DNA of 64,000 nt from an uncultured Pseudomonadales bacterium (GTDB lineage: Bacteria; Pseudomonadota; Gammaproteobacteria; Pseudomonadales; Azotimanducaceae), in assembly GCA_958296195.1 (NCBI GenBank), contig OY282455.1, forward strand, positions 3,038,001 to 3,102,000. The letters run 5' to 3'. Shown one piece after another: positions 7,178 to 16,684 of this stretch; the first letter of the stretch is position 1; each line of letters starts with the position of its first letter. The notes below the pieces were generated by a model, which saw nothing but the letters and a program-made list of their open reading frames with translations, was not told where the DNA came from and did not search any database. A program made the translations under genes and the position numbers.

Positions 7178-9865
7178 TTAGCCCTCCAAAGACTTGGTCA
7201 CCACCTCAAAGACGTCCTTGGACAGCTTGTCTTGGGCCTGGATTCGTTGCAAGGCGGTGCGCATGAGTTTTTGCCGGTTGGAATCGAACTTGCGCCAGCG
7301 GGTCAGCGGGGTCAGCAGCCGCGCCGCCATTTGCGGGTTGCGGGCGTCCAGATCCGCCAAGGCGTCGGCGAGGAATTCGTAGCCGGCACCGCTGGCGGCG
7401 TGGTAGTTGCGGTTGTTGCGCCCGCCGAAGGCGCCGTACAGGGCGCGCAGTTTGTTGGGGTTGGTGGCGTCAAAGGCCGCATGGCCCGCCAGCCCGCGCA
7501 CGGCCTGCGCATCGTTCAGGCGGCTTGCCGCCTGCACTTGCAGCCATTGGTCCACCACTAGGCTTGCGCCGCGCCAGCGCTCGTAGAAGTCGCCCAGCAC
7601 CCGCTCCCGGTCCGGGAAGGCGGCGCTGTTGGCGATGCCGTCCAAAGCGGCCAGCCGGTCGGTGAGGTTGTCCGCGGCTTCCAAGTGGGCGGCCAGGCGG
7701 GCGTGCGCCGCCGCGGAATCACGCTGGGACAGATAGTGCAGCGCCAAGTTGCGAAGGCCGCGGCGGGCCATGCCGGCGGCGTCCGGCGCGTATGGGCCGG
7801 TGGGCGCCTTGGTTGCGTAGAGGCTTCGCCAAGCGTCGGCAAGCTCGCTGGACAAGGTCTCGATCAGCCGGTCGCGGGCGGCGATTACGGCATCGACCTC
7901 CACCCTTTCGAGCTGCTCGAAGACATAGCTTTCCGAGGGCATCGACAGCATCTCCCGCAGCATCGAGCCGGTTTCCGCATCCTCGGCCTCCTGCGCCTCG
8001 GCGATCAGGCCGCCGAACAGGTTGAGCACCAGTTCGCTCACCTGCGCGCCGCCGCGGACGTTGTCCAGTTCGCCAAGCAGCAGACTTTGCATGGCGTCCC
8101 AACGGGCGAAGCCGTCGCTGTCGTGACGGGCCAAGAAGGCCAAGTCCTCGGCGGGGCGTGGGTAGCACACCCGCACGGGGGCGGAGAAGCCGCGCAGCAA
8201 GCTCAGGCGCGGCGCTTCCCCAAGGCCATGCACCTGCAAGCTGGTCGCCGCCTCGCGCAGATGCAGCAGCAGGCTGGCGCCGCGCCGTTCGACTTCCGCG
8301 CTGCCGGCGCATTCGAGCCGGGAGTTTACCAAATCGCCGCCGTGCGCACCCAGCAGTCCAATCAGCACCGGAATGTGCAAGGGCTGCTTGTCCGCCTGCC
8401 CCGGCGTCGGCGGGCAACTTTGGCGGATGTCGATGTGGAACGCGCCGTTCCGCCAAGCGGTCTGCACGTTGAGCAGCGGGGTGCCGGCTTGCGCGTACCA
8501 CAGCCGAAACTGCCGCAGGTCGGCCCCATTGGCGCTCTCCATCGCCGCCACGAAATCCTCCGTGGTGACGGCCTGCCCGTCGTGTCGCTCAAAGTAGAGG
8601 TCGGCGCCTTTGCAGAAGCCCTCCCATCCAAGCAGGCGCTGCGTCATGCCCACCACCTCGGCGCCCTTCTCATAGACCGTGGTGGTGTAGAAGTTGGATA
8701 TCTCGATGTAGGAGTCCGGGCGCACCGAATGCGCCAAGGGGCCGCTGTCCTCGGCGAACTGCTGAGTGCGCAGAAAGTTCACGTCCTCAATGCGCTTGAC
8801 TGTGCGCGAGTGCATGTCGGAGGTGAACTCCGCGTCCCGAAACACGGTGAAGCCCTCCTTGAGGCTGAGTTGAAACCAGTCCCGACAGGTCACCCGGTTG
8901 CCGGACCAGTTGTGGAAGTACTCGTGGGCGATGACCGCCTCCACCCTCTGGTAGGCGGCATCGACCGCGGTGTCCGGCGAGGCGAGCACGCAGGCGGTGT
9001 TGAAGACGTTGAGGCCCTTGTTCTCCATGGCCCCCATGTTGAAGTGCTCCACCGCCACGATCATGTAGATGTCCAGATCGTACTCGCGCCCGAACGTCTC
9101 CTCGTCCCAGCGCATGGCCCGCTGCAGGGCGCCCATGGCGTATTCGCATTGGCCGATGTTGTGCGGCTCCGAGTAGATGCGCAGCTCCACGCGCCGCCCG
9201 CCTTGGGTGGTGAAGTGGTCCGTCCTGCAGGCGAGGTCTCCGGCCACCAGCGCGAACAGGTAGGAGGGCTTGGGGAAGGGATCCTCCCAAGTGACGGTGC
9301 GTCTTGCGCCGCGGCGCTCATCGGCGACCAGATTGCCGTTTGCCAGCAACACGGGGAAGCGCTCCGCAGCGGCAGTGATCGAGGTGGTGAATTTGGACAG
9401 CACGTCCGGTCGGTCCTGATAGTAGGTGATCCGCCGGAAACCCTCGGCCTCGCATTGGGTGCAGTACATCTCGCCGGACTTGTACAGGCCCTCCAGCGCT
9501 GTGTTGGCCTCCGGCTTAATGCGAGTTGCGACCTCCAGCTCAAAGGTGTCCGGCAGCCCGAAAATCCGCAGCGACTCAGCATCGACCTGATATTCGTTGC
9601 CGCTTAAGCGGCGGCCGTCGAGATGCACGGAAAGCATCTCCAAATCCTGGCCGTCCAGCACCAACGGCGCTTCGGCGTCGGCGCCTGGCGCCCGGAGAAT
9701 CCGCAAGCGGGAGCGAACGGTGGTTTGGCCATCCTCAAGGTCAAACGCCAGCGCCGTCCGTTCGGTTCGATAAGCCGGCACCGCATAGTCCTTCCGGTGA
9801 ATGGCTTTGGGGGCGGAATCATTCAACAAGAGGAAACTCCTAGGCTGTTGCGCATTGCATTGCAC
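7178..9865 (-). CDS. pepN: aminopeptidase N (M1 family)
   Basis: A cytosolic M1 zinc aminopeptidase that trims N-terminal residues from peptides; 895 aa, close to the length of Escherichia coli PepN (870). The exopeptidase motif GAMEN is at 278-282. The zinc site is HEYFH at 314-318 with the third ligand E337. The N-terminal RKDYAVPAYRTERTALAFDLE matches the PepN opening. The ATG at 9865 is used here. A TTG at 9829, preceded by GGAG at a good distance, would give a start closer to other PepN proteins and is a real alternative. Monocistronic. Confidence 0.95.
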   Translation of the reverse strand: MQCNAQQPRSFLLLNDSAPKAIHRKDYAVPAYRTERTALAFDLEDGQTTVRSRLRILRAPGADAEAPLVLDGQDLEMLSVHLDGRRLSGNEYQVDAESLRIFGLPDTFELEVATRIKPEANTALEGLYKSGEMYCTQCEAEGFRRITYYQDRPDVLSKFTTSITAAAERFPVLLANGNLVADERRGARRTVTWEDPFPKPSYLFALVAGDLACRTDHFTTQGGRRVELRIYSEPHNIGQCEYAMGALQRAMRWDEETFGREYDLDIYMIVAVEHFNMGAMENKGLNVFNTACVLASPDTAVDAAYQRVEAVIAHEYFHNWSGNRVTCRDWFQLSLKEGFTVFRDAEFTSDMHSRTVKRIEDVNFLRTQQFAEDSGPLAHSVRPDSYIEISNFYTTTVYEKGAEVVGMTQRLLGWEGFCKGADLYFERHDGQAVTTEDFVAAMESANGADLRQFRLWYAQAGTPLLNVQTAWRNGAFHIDIRQSCPPTPGQADKQPLHIPVLIGLLGAHGGDLVNSRLECAGSAEVERRGASLLLHLREAATSLQVHGLGEAPRLSLLRGFSAPVRVCYPRPAEDLAFLARHDSDGFARWDAMQSLLLGELDNVRGGAQVSELVLNLFGGLIAEAQEAEDAETGSMLREMLSMPSESYVFEQLERVEVDAVIAARDRLIETLSSELADAWRSLYATKAPTGPYAPDAAGMARRGLRNLALHYLSQRDSAAAHARLAAHLEAADNLTDRLAALDGIANSAAFPDRERVLGDFYERWRGASLVVDQWLQVQAASRLNDAQAVRGLAGHAAFDATNPNKLRALYGAFGGRNNRNYHAASGAGYEFLADALADLDARNPQMAARLLTPLTRWRKFDSNRQKLMRTALQRIQAQDKLSKDVFEVVTKSLEG

Positions 9866-10018
9866 TGGCGGCCTAGGTTAACAAATGAGCCGCGCCCGCG
9901 CCTGATGCCGGCGCCCGGTCGGCCTCCGGCCTAGTCTCTCGGCCTTGTCTGCGGATGGCACCCACTGAGCCGGTGTAGAATGCGGACGCATCCCAAAGGC
10001 TTGGAGCGAAGCCCATCC

Positions 10019-11017
10019 ATGCAGGCAGTCGATAACGAAGTGCTGAATCAAGTGGCCGCTTGGCTGGAGGTCGGCCAACCCTGCTGGCTCGCCACCGTCG
10101 TGCAGACTTGGGGCTCCTCGCCGCGCCCGGTCGGCTCCCTGCTCGCCTGCAACCGGCAGGGCCGCTTCACCGGCTCGCTTTCCGGCGGCTGCGTGGAGGA
10201 CGACCTGCTGGAGAAGCTCACCCAAGGTCAACTGGCCGCCGAGTGGCCGCAATTCTTCGAGTACGGCGTCACCGCGGAGGAGGCGGAGAAGTTCGGCCTT
10301 CCCTGCGGCGGCCGGCTGCACATCGTCATCGAGCCCATCCAAGCCGCCGAACCCTGGCGCAGCCACTTTCAACACATCAGTGCGCGGCTTGCCCAGCGGC
10401 GGCCCGTGCGCCGGCGGGTGGAACTGCGAAGCGGCGCCTTCACCCATCGGGACGCGGAGGCCGCCGAACCTCCACTTTGGGACGCCGAAGCCCAAGTTCT
10501 AGAACAAAGCTACGGCCCGCGCCGGCAACTGTTCATCATAGGCGCCGGCATGGTCTCCAAGTATCTGGCGGAACTGGCGCAGCAGCTTGACTACGAGGTC
10601 ACCGTCTGCGACCCGCGGGAGGACCTGCTGCGGGACTTCGGCATCCCCGGCGTCCGCCTAGTCAATGACATGCCGGACGACGCGGTTCGGGACAGGGCCA
10701 ATGACCCCGCATCCGCCATCGTCGCCCTCACCCACGACCCGCGCATTGACGACATGGGCCTGATGGAGGCCCTCAAGACAGAGGCTTTCTACGTTGGCGC
10801 AATGGGCTCACGTCGCACTTCCGCCGCCCGCCGCAAGCGCCTGCTGGCCCTGGACTTGACGGATACGGACATCGAACGCCTGCGCGCCCCCATCGGCCTG
10901 CCCATCGGCAGCAAGACGCCGCCGGAGATCGCCGTCGCCGTCATGGCCGAGATCATCGCGGTGCAGGCCCAGCGCAACATTGAAGCCCGCCGGCAGCTCG
11001 AACGCACCGCCGCCTGA
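10019..11017 (+). CDS. xdhC: XdhC/CoxI-family molybdoenzyme maturation protein
   Basis: About 332 aa. The N-terminal XdhC/CoxI domain contains the conserved block WGSSPRPVGSLL and GSLSGGCVEDDLLE. The C-terminal Rossmann domain begins LFIIGAGMVSKYLAELAQQL. Characterised XdhC proteins bind molybdenum cofactor and deliver its sulfurated form to xanthine-dehydrogenase-type hydroxylases. I prefer the ATG at 10019 (GGAG about 12 bp upstream) over the one at 9980. It is followed by a MocA-like gene on the same strand. No hydroxylase gene is in this window, so the client is unknown. Confidence 0.88.
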   Translation: MQAVDNEVLNQVAAWLEVGQPCWLATVVQTWGSSPRPVGSLLACNRQGRFTGSLSGGCVEDDLLEKLTQGQLAAEWPQFFEYGVTAEEAEKFGLPCGGRLHIVIEPIQAAEPWRSHFQHISARLAQRRPVRRRVELRSGAFTHRDAEAAEPPLWDAEAQVLEQSYGPRRQLFIIGAGMVSKYLAELAQQLDYEVTVCDPREDLLRDFGIPGVRLVNDMPDDAVRDRANDPASAIVALTHDPRIDDMGLMEALKTEAFYVGAMGSRRTSAARRKRLLALDLTDTDIERLRAPIGLPIGSKTPPEIAVAVMAEIIAVQAQRNIEARRQLERTAA

Positions 11018-11115
11018 TCCATCCCCTCCTTGAGTACACCGTGCGGAAGTTCGCGCTTGGAGTGGCCTAGGATGAGGGTCGCCCGGCTGAACCCCAGCGC
11101 CGCCAGGCGGGCGGA

Positions 11116-11715
11116 ATGAACGCCAGCCCGCAGACCGTCCCAGCCCAGGGTGCCCTCATCCTAGCCGGTGGCTTCGGCAAACGCTTCGGCGGCGACAAGC
11201 GGCGCTGGCGGCTGGCGGACGGGCGCACCCTCTTGGAGACGACCTTGGACTGCTACCGCGGCCTGTTTGAACCTCTGATCGTCGTGCTGCGCCCGGAGGA
11301 TAGGAACTGGTCAGCGGAATTGGTCGGCTGCGAAAGGGTCTTCGCCGCCGACGCCCGGCTGGGAATGGGGCATTCCCTAGCCGCCGGCATGGCCGCCATC
11401 GACCATGCGGACGCCGTCTTCGTGGCCTTGGGGGACATGCCCTGGAGCAAGCGGGCCACTCTGCTGCTCCTGCGCCAAGCGATGCGCAGCCGCGCAATGA
11501 TCGTTCGCCCCGCCTACGGCGCAACCCCCGGCCACCCCGTGGGGTTCGGGCGGAACTACTTTACGGCATTGGGCAGCTTGGACGGTGACCTCGGGGCCAA
11601 GGCGCTACTGCGCCGCCACGCCGCCCAGGTGCAAATGGTGCCGGTGGACGATCCCGGCGTCGTTCAGGACATCGACCGCCCGGAAGCCATCGGCGCAAGT
11701 TCCGGCAAGGCTTGA
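11116..11715 (+). CDS. MocA-like molybdenum cofactor nucleotidyltransferase
   Basis: A 199-aa NTP transferase. The nucleotide-binding loop LAGGFGKRFGGDKRRW is at about 15-30, and the metal-binding LGDMPW follows. GMGHSLAAG, GHPVGF and GDLGAKALL are typical of MocA, which transfers CMP to molybdenum cofactor for hydroxylases, more than of the GMP-adding MobA. It lies 98 bp after xdhC on the same strand, so the two likely serve the same molybdoenzyme. The DNA between them holds no gene. Confidence 0.8.
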   Translation: MNASPQTVPAQGALILAGGFGKRFGGDKRRWRLADGRTLLETTLDCYRGLFEPLIVVLRPEDRNWSAELVGCERVFAADARLGMGHSLAAGMAAIDHADAVFVALGDMPWSKRATLLLLRQAMRSRAMIVRPAYGATPGHPVGFGRNYFTALGSLDGDLGAKALLRRHAAQVQMVPVDDPGVVQDIDRPEAIGASSGKA

Positions 11716-11773
11716 AGACAGAGCTTGGCGATGCGTCGAAACAGGGCGGCCAAGCCCCCCGCGCTCGCCCTGC

Positions 11774-12688
11774 TCATTTCCACCCGCCCAAGCGGGTGGC
11801 CCAATCGAGCTTGCGGCGGCAGGACTCATAGAAGCTGCGGCCGTAGGTATAGACCAAGCGCAGGGGCGCCGCGTATTTCTCAATGCGGATTTGGTCACCG
11901 CTTTGCAGCTCGAAGTTAACTTGGGAGTCACAACTGACTTGGGCGTGATCCACCAACCCCAAGGTTACGTCGATGCTGGAGTCGCCCCGCACCACCAACG
12001 GCCTCGAGGTCAGGGTGTGCGGATACATGGGCACGATGACGATGGCGTCCAGGGCGGGATGCATGATGGGGCCGCCGGCCGAAAGCGCGTAGGCGGTGGA
12101 GCCGGTTGGGGAGGCCACGATCAGGCCGTCGGAGCGCTGGTCGTAAACAAAGTCCCCATTGACGGCCAGGGAGAACTCCATCATCCGCGCCATGCCGCCC
12201 GGATGCACCACCACGTCGTTCAAGGCCGGGGAGCGCATGAGCTCACGCCCCTCCCGCCGCACGCTGGCCGCCAGCAGGAAGTGGTCCTCCACCCGATACT
12301 CCCCGGCCAGCACGGCGCCTAGCTGTTCGGGAATTCTCTTGGGGGCGATGTCGGCCAGGAAGCCCAAGCCGCCGCGGTTGATGCCCAGCACCGGGGTGCG
12401 GGTGTGGGCCAAGTCCCGCGCCACTCCCAACAGGCTGCCGTCCCCGCCCACCACGACGATCAGGTCGCAGCGTTCCCCCAAGGCGGCCCTAGGGGCCGTT
12501 GCCAACCCGCCCGCCGGCGTTCCCTTTTGGAAAGGTCCCAGCTGCGCGGTTCGATCTTCAACCAAACCGCTCACGCCATGCCGCTGCAGGCAGTCGAGCA
12601 CGGCGGTCAGGCTATCGACAACGCCGCCGCTTGCCTGCCGCCCGATCAGGCCGACCGTCTGGAATTGGGAGTTGCCGCCCGCCTTCAT
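11774..12688 (-). CDS. nadK: NAD kinase
   Basis: A 304-aa NAD kinase that makes NADP from NAD using ATP. The GGDGS motif is at 81-85, followed by NRGGLGFLADI and, later, DGLIVASPTGSTAYALSAGGP, the NAD-binding block. I place the start at the ATG at 12688; the longer frame to 12871 adds a Cys-rich, non-homologous extension and would run into the selA promoter region. Convergent with mocA and divergent from selA. Confidence 0.93.
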   Translation of the reverse strand: MKAGGNSQFQTVGLIGRQASGGVVDSLTAVLDCLQRHGVSGLVEDRTAQLGPFQKGTPAGGLATAPRAALGERCDLIVVVGGDGSLLGVARDLAHTRTPVLGINRGGLGFLADIAPKRIPEQLGAVLAGEYRVEDHFLLAASVRREGRELMRSPALNDVVVHPGGMARMMEFSLAVNGDFVYDQRSDGLIVASPTGSTAYALSAGGPIMHPALDAIVIVPMYPHTLTSRPLVVRGDSSIDVTLGLVDHAQVSCDSQVNFELQSGDQIRIEKYAAPLRLVYTYGRSFYESCRRKLDWATRLGGWK

Positions 12689-12861
12689 GGGCGGCACCCT
12701 ACAGGATCGGCTTGCCCATCGACAAGAACATTGCTGACCGAATTCCCGCAGCAGCGCCGCCGCAAAGGGTTGCAGCAGCGGCGCCCCGCACCCCCGGCTT
12801 GTGCATGGGCGGGAGCATTCCGCGTTACACTCGCCCGCCTGCAACCAGCAAGGGCCGTCCC

Positions 12862-14220
12862 ATGCAGCCACGCCGCCTGCCGGCCATCGACAAACTGCTG
12901 AATGCGCCGGCGCTGCGGCCCTTGGTGGCGCAGCACGGGGCCGGTGCAGTCAAGGAGGGGTTGCGGGCGCTGCAAGACCAGTTGCGGCGCGACGGCGCCG
13001 CGCCGGATTGGGCGGCGCAGCCGGCGGAGTACGCGCAGCGTTTGGCCGAGCGTTTGGCCGGGCATGGCTATCGGCCCATGCACAACATGACCGGCACCCT
13101 CATCCACACCAATCTGGGCCGGGCGCCCTTGAGCGCCGCGCTTTGGGAGGCGGTCGAGCCCCTGGTCACCGGCACCCTGAACCTGGAGTACGACTTGGCT
13201 GAGGGCGGGCGCGGCCACCGCGACGGTCTGGTGGCCAAGCGGCTGGCGCAGCTAACTGGCGCCGAAGACGCCACCATTGTCAACAACAACGCCGGCGCCT
13301 TGCTGCTGGTGCTGAACACCTTGGCCGAGGGGCGGCCCGTACCCGTTTCCCGAGGCGAGTTGATCGAAATCGGCGGCAGTTTCCGCCTGCCCGATCTGAT
13401 GCGGCGCTCCGGCTGCCGGCTGCATGAGGTCGGCACCACCAACCGCACCCATCTCAGCGACTTCGCCGCGGTCGAAGACGCCGCCTTGCTGCTGAAGGTG
13501 CATCCGAGCAACTACGCCATCGCCGGCTTCACCTGCGCAGTCGGCACTGCGGAGCTAGCGGAGTTGGCCCACCGCCAAGGGCTGCCGCTGTGCGTCGATG
13601 TCGGCAGCGGCGCCTTGGTGGACCTGACCCGCTTCGGCTTGCCGGAGGAGCCGCTGCCGGGACGGGTGCTGGCGCAAGGGGCGGACTTGGTGACCTTCAG
13701 CGGCGACAAGCTCATGGGCGGCCCGCAGGCCGGACTGATCGTCGGCCGTGCCGATCTAATCGCGCAATTGCGGGCAAATCCACTCATGCGGGCCTTGCGG
13801 CCGGACAAGATCACCCTGACGCTGCTCAACGAGGTCCTGAAGATCTATGAGGAGCCGGACCGCCTAGCCCAAGCGCTGCCGGTTCTGCGGATGTTGACAA
13901 CGCCCCAAAAGACGCTGCAGCGCCGCGCCGAAGCCTTGCGCCAAGTGTTGGGCGCCAAACTGCCCGGCTGGCGCCTGGAGGCCAAACCGAGCGCGGCGCA
14001 AATCGGCAGCGGCGCCTTGCCGACGCAAAGGCTCGACAGCCGCGCCCTGGTCCTCGGCCACGACGACGCCAAGGCGCCGCCCCGCCTCAGCCAACGGCTG
14101 CGACGGCTAAAGCAGCCCGTGATCGGCCGCATTCGGCAGGGTGCGCTCTGGCTTGACCAGCGCTCTGTGGTGGACTTTGATGCCGCCTTGGCTTCCCTGC
14201 AGGAGCTAACGCCGGAATGA
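12862..14220 (+). CDS. selA: L-seryl-tRNA(Sec) selenium transferase
   Basis: A PLP enzyme that converts Ser-tRNA(Sec) to Sec-tRNA(Sec) with selenophosphate; 452 aa, against about 463 in E. coli. The N-terminal LPAIDKLL and the block TGTLIHTNLGRAPLS are classic. The PLP lysine is K283 in FSGDKLMGGPQAG. The frame is open upstream to 12499, but the ATG at 12862 gives the family N-terminus. The stop overlaps the selB start (ATGA), so the two are coupled, with tRNA-Sec directly after. Confidence 0.97.
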   Translation: MQPRRLPAIDKLLNAPALRPLVAQHGAGAVKEGLRALQDQLRRDGAAPDWAAQPAEYAQRLAERLAGHGYRPMHNMTGTLIHTNLGRAPLSAALWEAVEPLVTGTLNLEYDLAEGGRGHRDGLVAKRLAQLTGAEDATIVNNNAGALLLVLNTLAEGRPVPVSRGELIEIGGSFRLPDLMRRSGCRLHEVGTTNRTHLSDFAAVEDAALLLKVHPSNYAIAGFTCAVGTAELAELAHRQGLPLCVDVGSGALVDLTRFGLPEEPLPGRVLAQGADLVTFSGDKLMGGPQAGLIVGRADLIAQLRANPLMRALRPDKITLTLLNEVLKIYEEPDRLAQALPVLRMLTTPQKTLQRRAEALRQVLGAKLPGWRLEAKPSAAQIGSGALPTQRLDSRALVLGHDDAKAPPRLSQRLRRLKQPVIGRIRQGALWLDQRSVVDFDAALASLQELTPE

Positions 14221-16085
14221 TCGTCACGCTGGCCGGCCATGTGGACCACGGCAAGACCAGCCTCATCAAGGCGTTGACGGGTGTAGATACCGACGTCCTC
14301 GCCGAGGAGCGGCGGCGCGGCCTCACCATCGACCTCGGCTTCGCCTACCAGCGGCGGGCGGGCGGCGAAGTTCTCGGCTTCGTTGATGTGCCGGGCCATC
14401 ACCGCTTCATCCACAACATGGTGGCCGGCGTCGCCGCCATGCAATACGCCCTCTTGGTGGTTGACGCCGGCGACGGCCCCATGCCGCAAACCCGCGAGCA
14501 TCTGCAGATACTCTCCCTGAGCGGGCTTTCCCAAGGCTTGGTGGCGTTGACGAAGTGCGACCGAGCGCCCGCGCAACGGGTGGCGGCCGCCGAAGCCGAA
14601 GTGCGGAGCTGCTTGCGGGGCACCTTTCTTGAAGACGGGAGGATTCTGCGCACTTCCGCGGTCACCGGCGCCGGCCTTGCCGAATTGCGGCAGGCGCTGT
14701 GGTCCGCCGCCGGCCGCCTTGCGGCGAACGCTGCGGCCGGCCAAGGCCAATTCCGCCTAGCCGTGGACCGCGCCTTCAATGTGCAGGGGGCCGGCTTGGT
14801 GGTGACCGGAACGGTTCACGCCGGCCAAGTGGCCAAAGACGCTGCACTGCATGTTTTCCCCAATGGGGAGAGAGTTCGGGTGCGCAGCCTGCGGGTGCAG
14901 GATGGGCCAGCGCAAAGTGCGGTCGCCGGCGACCGCGCCGCGCTCAATCTGGCCGGCGTCGGCCTCGACCGCATGGGCCGCGGGCGCTGGCTGACGCAGA
15001 TGCCCATGCCGGAGCGCCGCAACTTCATCATCGACCTGCAAGTACACAAGGACTGCCCCCGTCCCGTGCGCCACTGGCTGCCGGTGCATGTGTATCACGC
15101 CACCAGCCACAGCACCGCCCACCTCGCCCTGCTGCGCGCCAGCAAGGCGCTTCCCGGTGAACGGCAGGAGGCGGAGCTCGTCACCGACGCACCGCTCTGC
15201 GCCCGGCACGGCGACCACCTAGTGCTGCGCGACCAAGGCCTGGACCTGACCTTGGGCGGCGGCCGGGTGCTCACCGACCTGTCGCCCTCCTCGCTGCGGC
15301 GTCGGCATCCAGCCCGCTTGGCGGCCGTCAGCGCCTTCAAGCAGCGCAATCGGCGGGACCTCATCGCCGCCCTCCTGAACCAAGGTCCGGTGGCGCTGGC
15401 GCCGCTGCAAAACACCTTGGGCCTTACGGACCCGGAGTTGGCCGCAGCACTGTCCGAATTTGAATTGGTGCGTTTGGATGGCGCAGCCGTGCTGAAGAGT
15501 CATTGGGTGCAGTGGCGGCATAGGGCGTTGGAATTCGTTCGCCGACATCAGGCGGAGAATCCCAGTGCGCCCGGCATTCAACCCAATCTTCTGCCGCCGA
15601 GCATCCCCGTGCGCATGGGGCTGGCCATCCTGAACGAGTTGGTTGCCGACGGCGGCTTGGCGCGGACGGGCAACGCCTATCACCTGCCCTCCCACAGCGC
15701 CGTAATCCCCAAGGAGGAGCAAATCCTGTTCGACCAGCTGCGGCCTTGCTTGGACCGGGACCAAGCGCCCAGTCTAGGCGACCTGGCCAAGGAGAAGGGC
15801 CTGCCCATAAACAAGCTGCAAGCCGGCCTAGGCGCCTTGGCGCGGCGCGGGCGGCTGGTCCAGGTGTCCGCCAAGCGTTTCTACCTGCCGGAACGCCTGC
15901 GGGCCATCGCCGAGCAGGTGGCCGTCCTGGCCGAGCAAGAGCCGCTGTCCGTGCGCCGCTTCCGAGACCGCACCGGCATTGGCCGCAACGTCGCCATAGA
16001 ACTGCTGGAGTTCTTCGATGGGCAGGGGTTCACCAAGCGCGTCGGCGACGCCCGCACGGTGGTCGGGGAACTCAGGGTGCGCTAA
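14217..16085 (+). CDS. selB: selenocysteine-specific elongation factor
   Basis: A GTPase that carries Sec-tRNA(Sec) to the ribosome and binds the SECIS hairpin; 622 aa, the normal length. G1 is GHVDHGKT (7-14), G3 is DVPGH, G4 is TKCD. EF-Tu-like beta-barrel domains follow. The C-terminal third is the set of winged-helix repeats that bind SECIS RNA; the final repeat is recognisable in VRRFRDRTGIGRNVAIELLEFFD. It overlaps selA by 4 bp and ends 15 bp before tRNA-Sec. Confidence 0.97.
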   Translation: MIVTLAGHVDHGKTSLIKALTGVDTDVLAEERRRGLTIDLGFAYQRRAGGEVLGFVDVPGHHRFIHNMVAGVAAMQYALLVVDAGDGPMPQTREHLQILSLSGLSQGLVALTKCDRAPAQRVAAAEAEVRSCLRGTFLEDGRILRTSAVTGAGLAELRQALWSAAGRLAANAAAGQGQFRLAVDRAFNVQGAGLVVTGTVHAGQVAKDAALHVFPNGERVRVRSLRVQDGPAQSAVAGDRAALNLAGVGLDRMGRGRWLTQMPMPERRNFIIDLQVHKDCPRPVRHWLPVHVYHATSHSTAHLALLRASKALPGERQEAELVTDAPLCARHGDHLVLRDQGLDLTLGGGRVLTDLSPSSLRRRHPARLAAVSAFKQRNRRDLIAALLNQGPVALAPLQNTLGLTDPELAAALSEFELVRLDGAAVLKSHWVQWRHRALEFVRRHQAENPSAPGIQPNLLPPSIPVRMGLAILNELVADGGLARTGNAYHLPSHSAVIPKEEQILFDQLRPCLDRDQAPSLGDLAKEKGLPINKLQAGLGALARRGRLVQVSAKRFYLPERLRAIAEQVAVLAEQEPLSVRRFRDRTGIGRNVAIELLEFFDGQGFTKRVGDARTVVGELRVR

Positions 16086-16100
16086 GGTTGGCGCTGGCGC

Positions 16101-16193
16101 GGAAGAGCATCGTCTCCGGTGGGGCGCGCGGCCTTCAAAGCCGTCGAGGCGCGACAACGCGCCTGGTGGGTTCGACTCCTACCTCTTCCGCCA
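16101..16193 (+). tRNA. selC: tRNA-Sec (anticodon TCA)
   Basis: A 93-nt selenocysteine tRNA including an encoded CCA (16191-16193). It begins GGAAGAG, which pairs with CTCTTCC before the discriminator G. The D stem GTCTC/GGGGC, the anticodon loop CTTCAAA with TCA at 16135-16137, the long variable arm AGGCGCG-ACAA-CGCGCCT and a T loop TTCGACT are all visible. The expected eighth acceptor pair would be C-C, so this stem may be 7 bp. It sits 15 bp after selB and is probably cotranscribed with selAB. Confidence 0.96.
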
Positions 16194-16253
16194 CCTATTG
16201 ACCCACCAAGGGGCATCGCGCTATCCTGCCGCGCAATCAGCTAAGGGCAAGCC

Positions 16254-16607
16254 ATGACCATCGACACCCTCGCCGCCGCCAAGTCCTTGGCAAGGGCCGG
16301 CATGGAGAACGGCCAAGCAGAGGCCGTGGCCAACGTCGTTCGGGATGCAACGGTGGATCTCGCCACGAAAGCTGATCTAGATGCCCTAGAACGCAGGATG
16401 GACGAAAGGCTCGCCGCCAATGAACGCAGGATGGACGAAAGGCTCGCCGCCAATGAAAGCCGCTTCCACGCGGAATTGAAGGCCGGGCTTGCCGACCTGA
16501 AAGCCGATTTCTACAAATGGATGTGGGTCATGGGTGCAGGCATTGTGGGCATCCTCCTCACCGCAATCACCGTCGCCTTTGGCATAGCGGTCTGGCTGTT
16601 CGCCTAG
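16254..16607 (+). CDS. small coiled-coil membrane protein
   Basis: 117 aa: a charged helical N-terminal part (about 1-80) strongly predicted to form a coiled coil, then one C-terminal membrane helix (WVMGAGIVGILLTAITVAFGIAVWLF). This resembles the CCDC90/DUF1640-like proteins, which have a coiled coil followed by one C-terminal helix. Two perfect copies of an 11-residue unit (ERRMDERLAAN) lie in the coil. The function is unknown. It follows tRNA-Sec on the same strand but could have its own promoter. Confidence 0.7.
   Translation: MTIDTLAAAKSLARAGMENGQAEAVANVVRDATVDLATKADLDALERRMDERLAANERRMDERLAANESRFHAELKAGLADLKADFYKWMWVMGAGIVGILLTAITVAFGIAVWLFA
16389..16454 (+). repeat. tandem 33-bp repeat in a coiled-coil gene
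   Basis: Two identical head-to-tail 33-bp units (16389-16421 and 16422-16454), each encoding 11 residues. The next bases, GAA then AGC, start to resemble a third unit and then diverge. Exact identity at the DNA level suggests a recent duplication or slippage. A unit change would alter coil length by 11 residues, three heptad-like turns. Confidence 0.9.
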
Positions 16608-16684
16608 CCCGCATATTGCACCAAGGGGCAGGCCGCCCCCTTAAGCACCATCGTCAAAGTTGTTCGGAACGCGGCGGCGCTGCT

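Noticed and set aside
7685..9607. 640-codon open frame opposite pepN
   Set aside because: It lies on the reverse strand of the clear M1 aminopeptidase; high GC keeps such shadow frames open and its sequence has no domain.
12499..12861. upstream extension of selA
   Set aside because: Overlaps nadK on the other strand and is not homologous to SelA.
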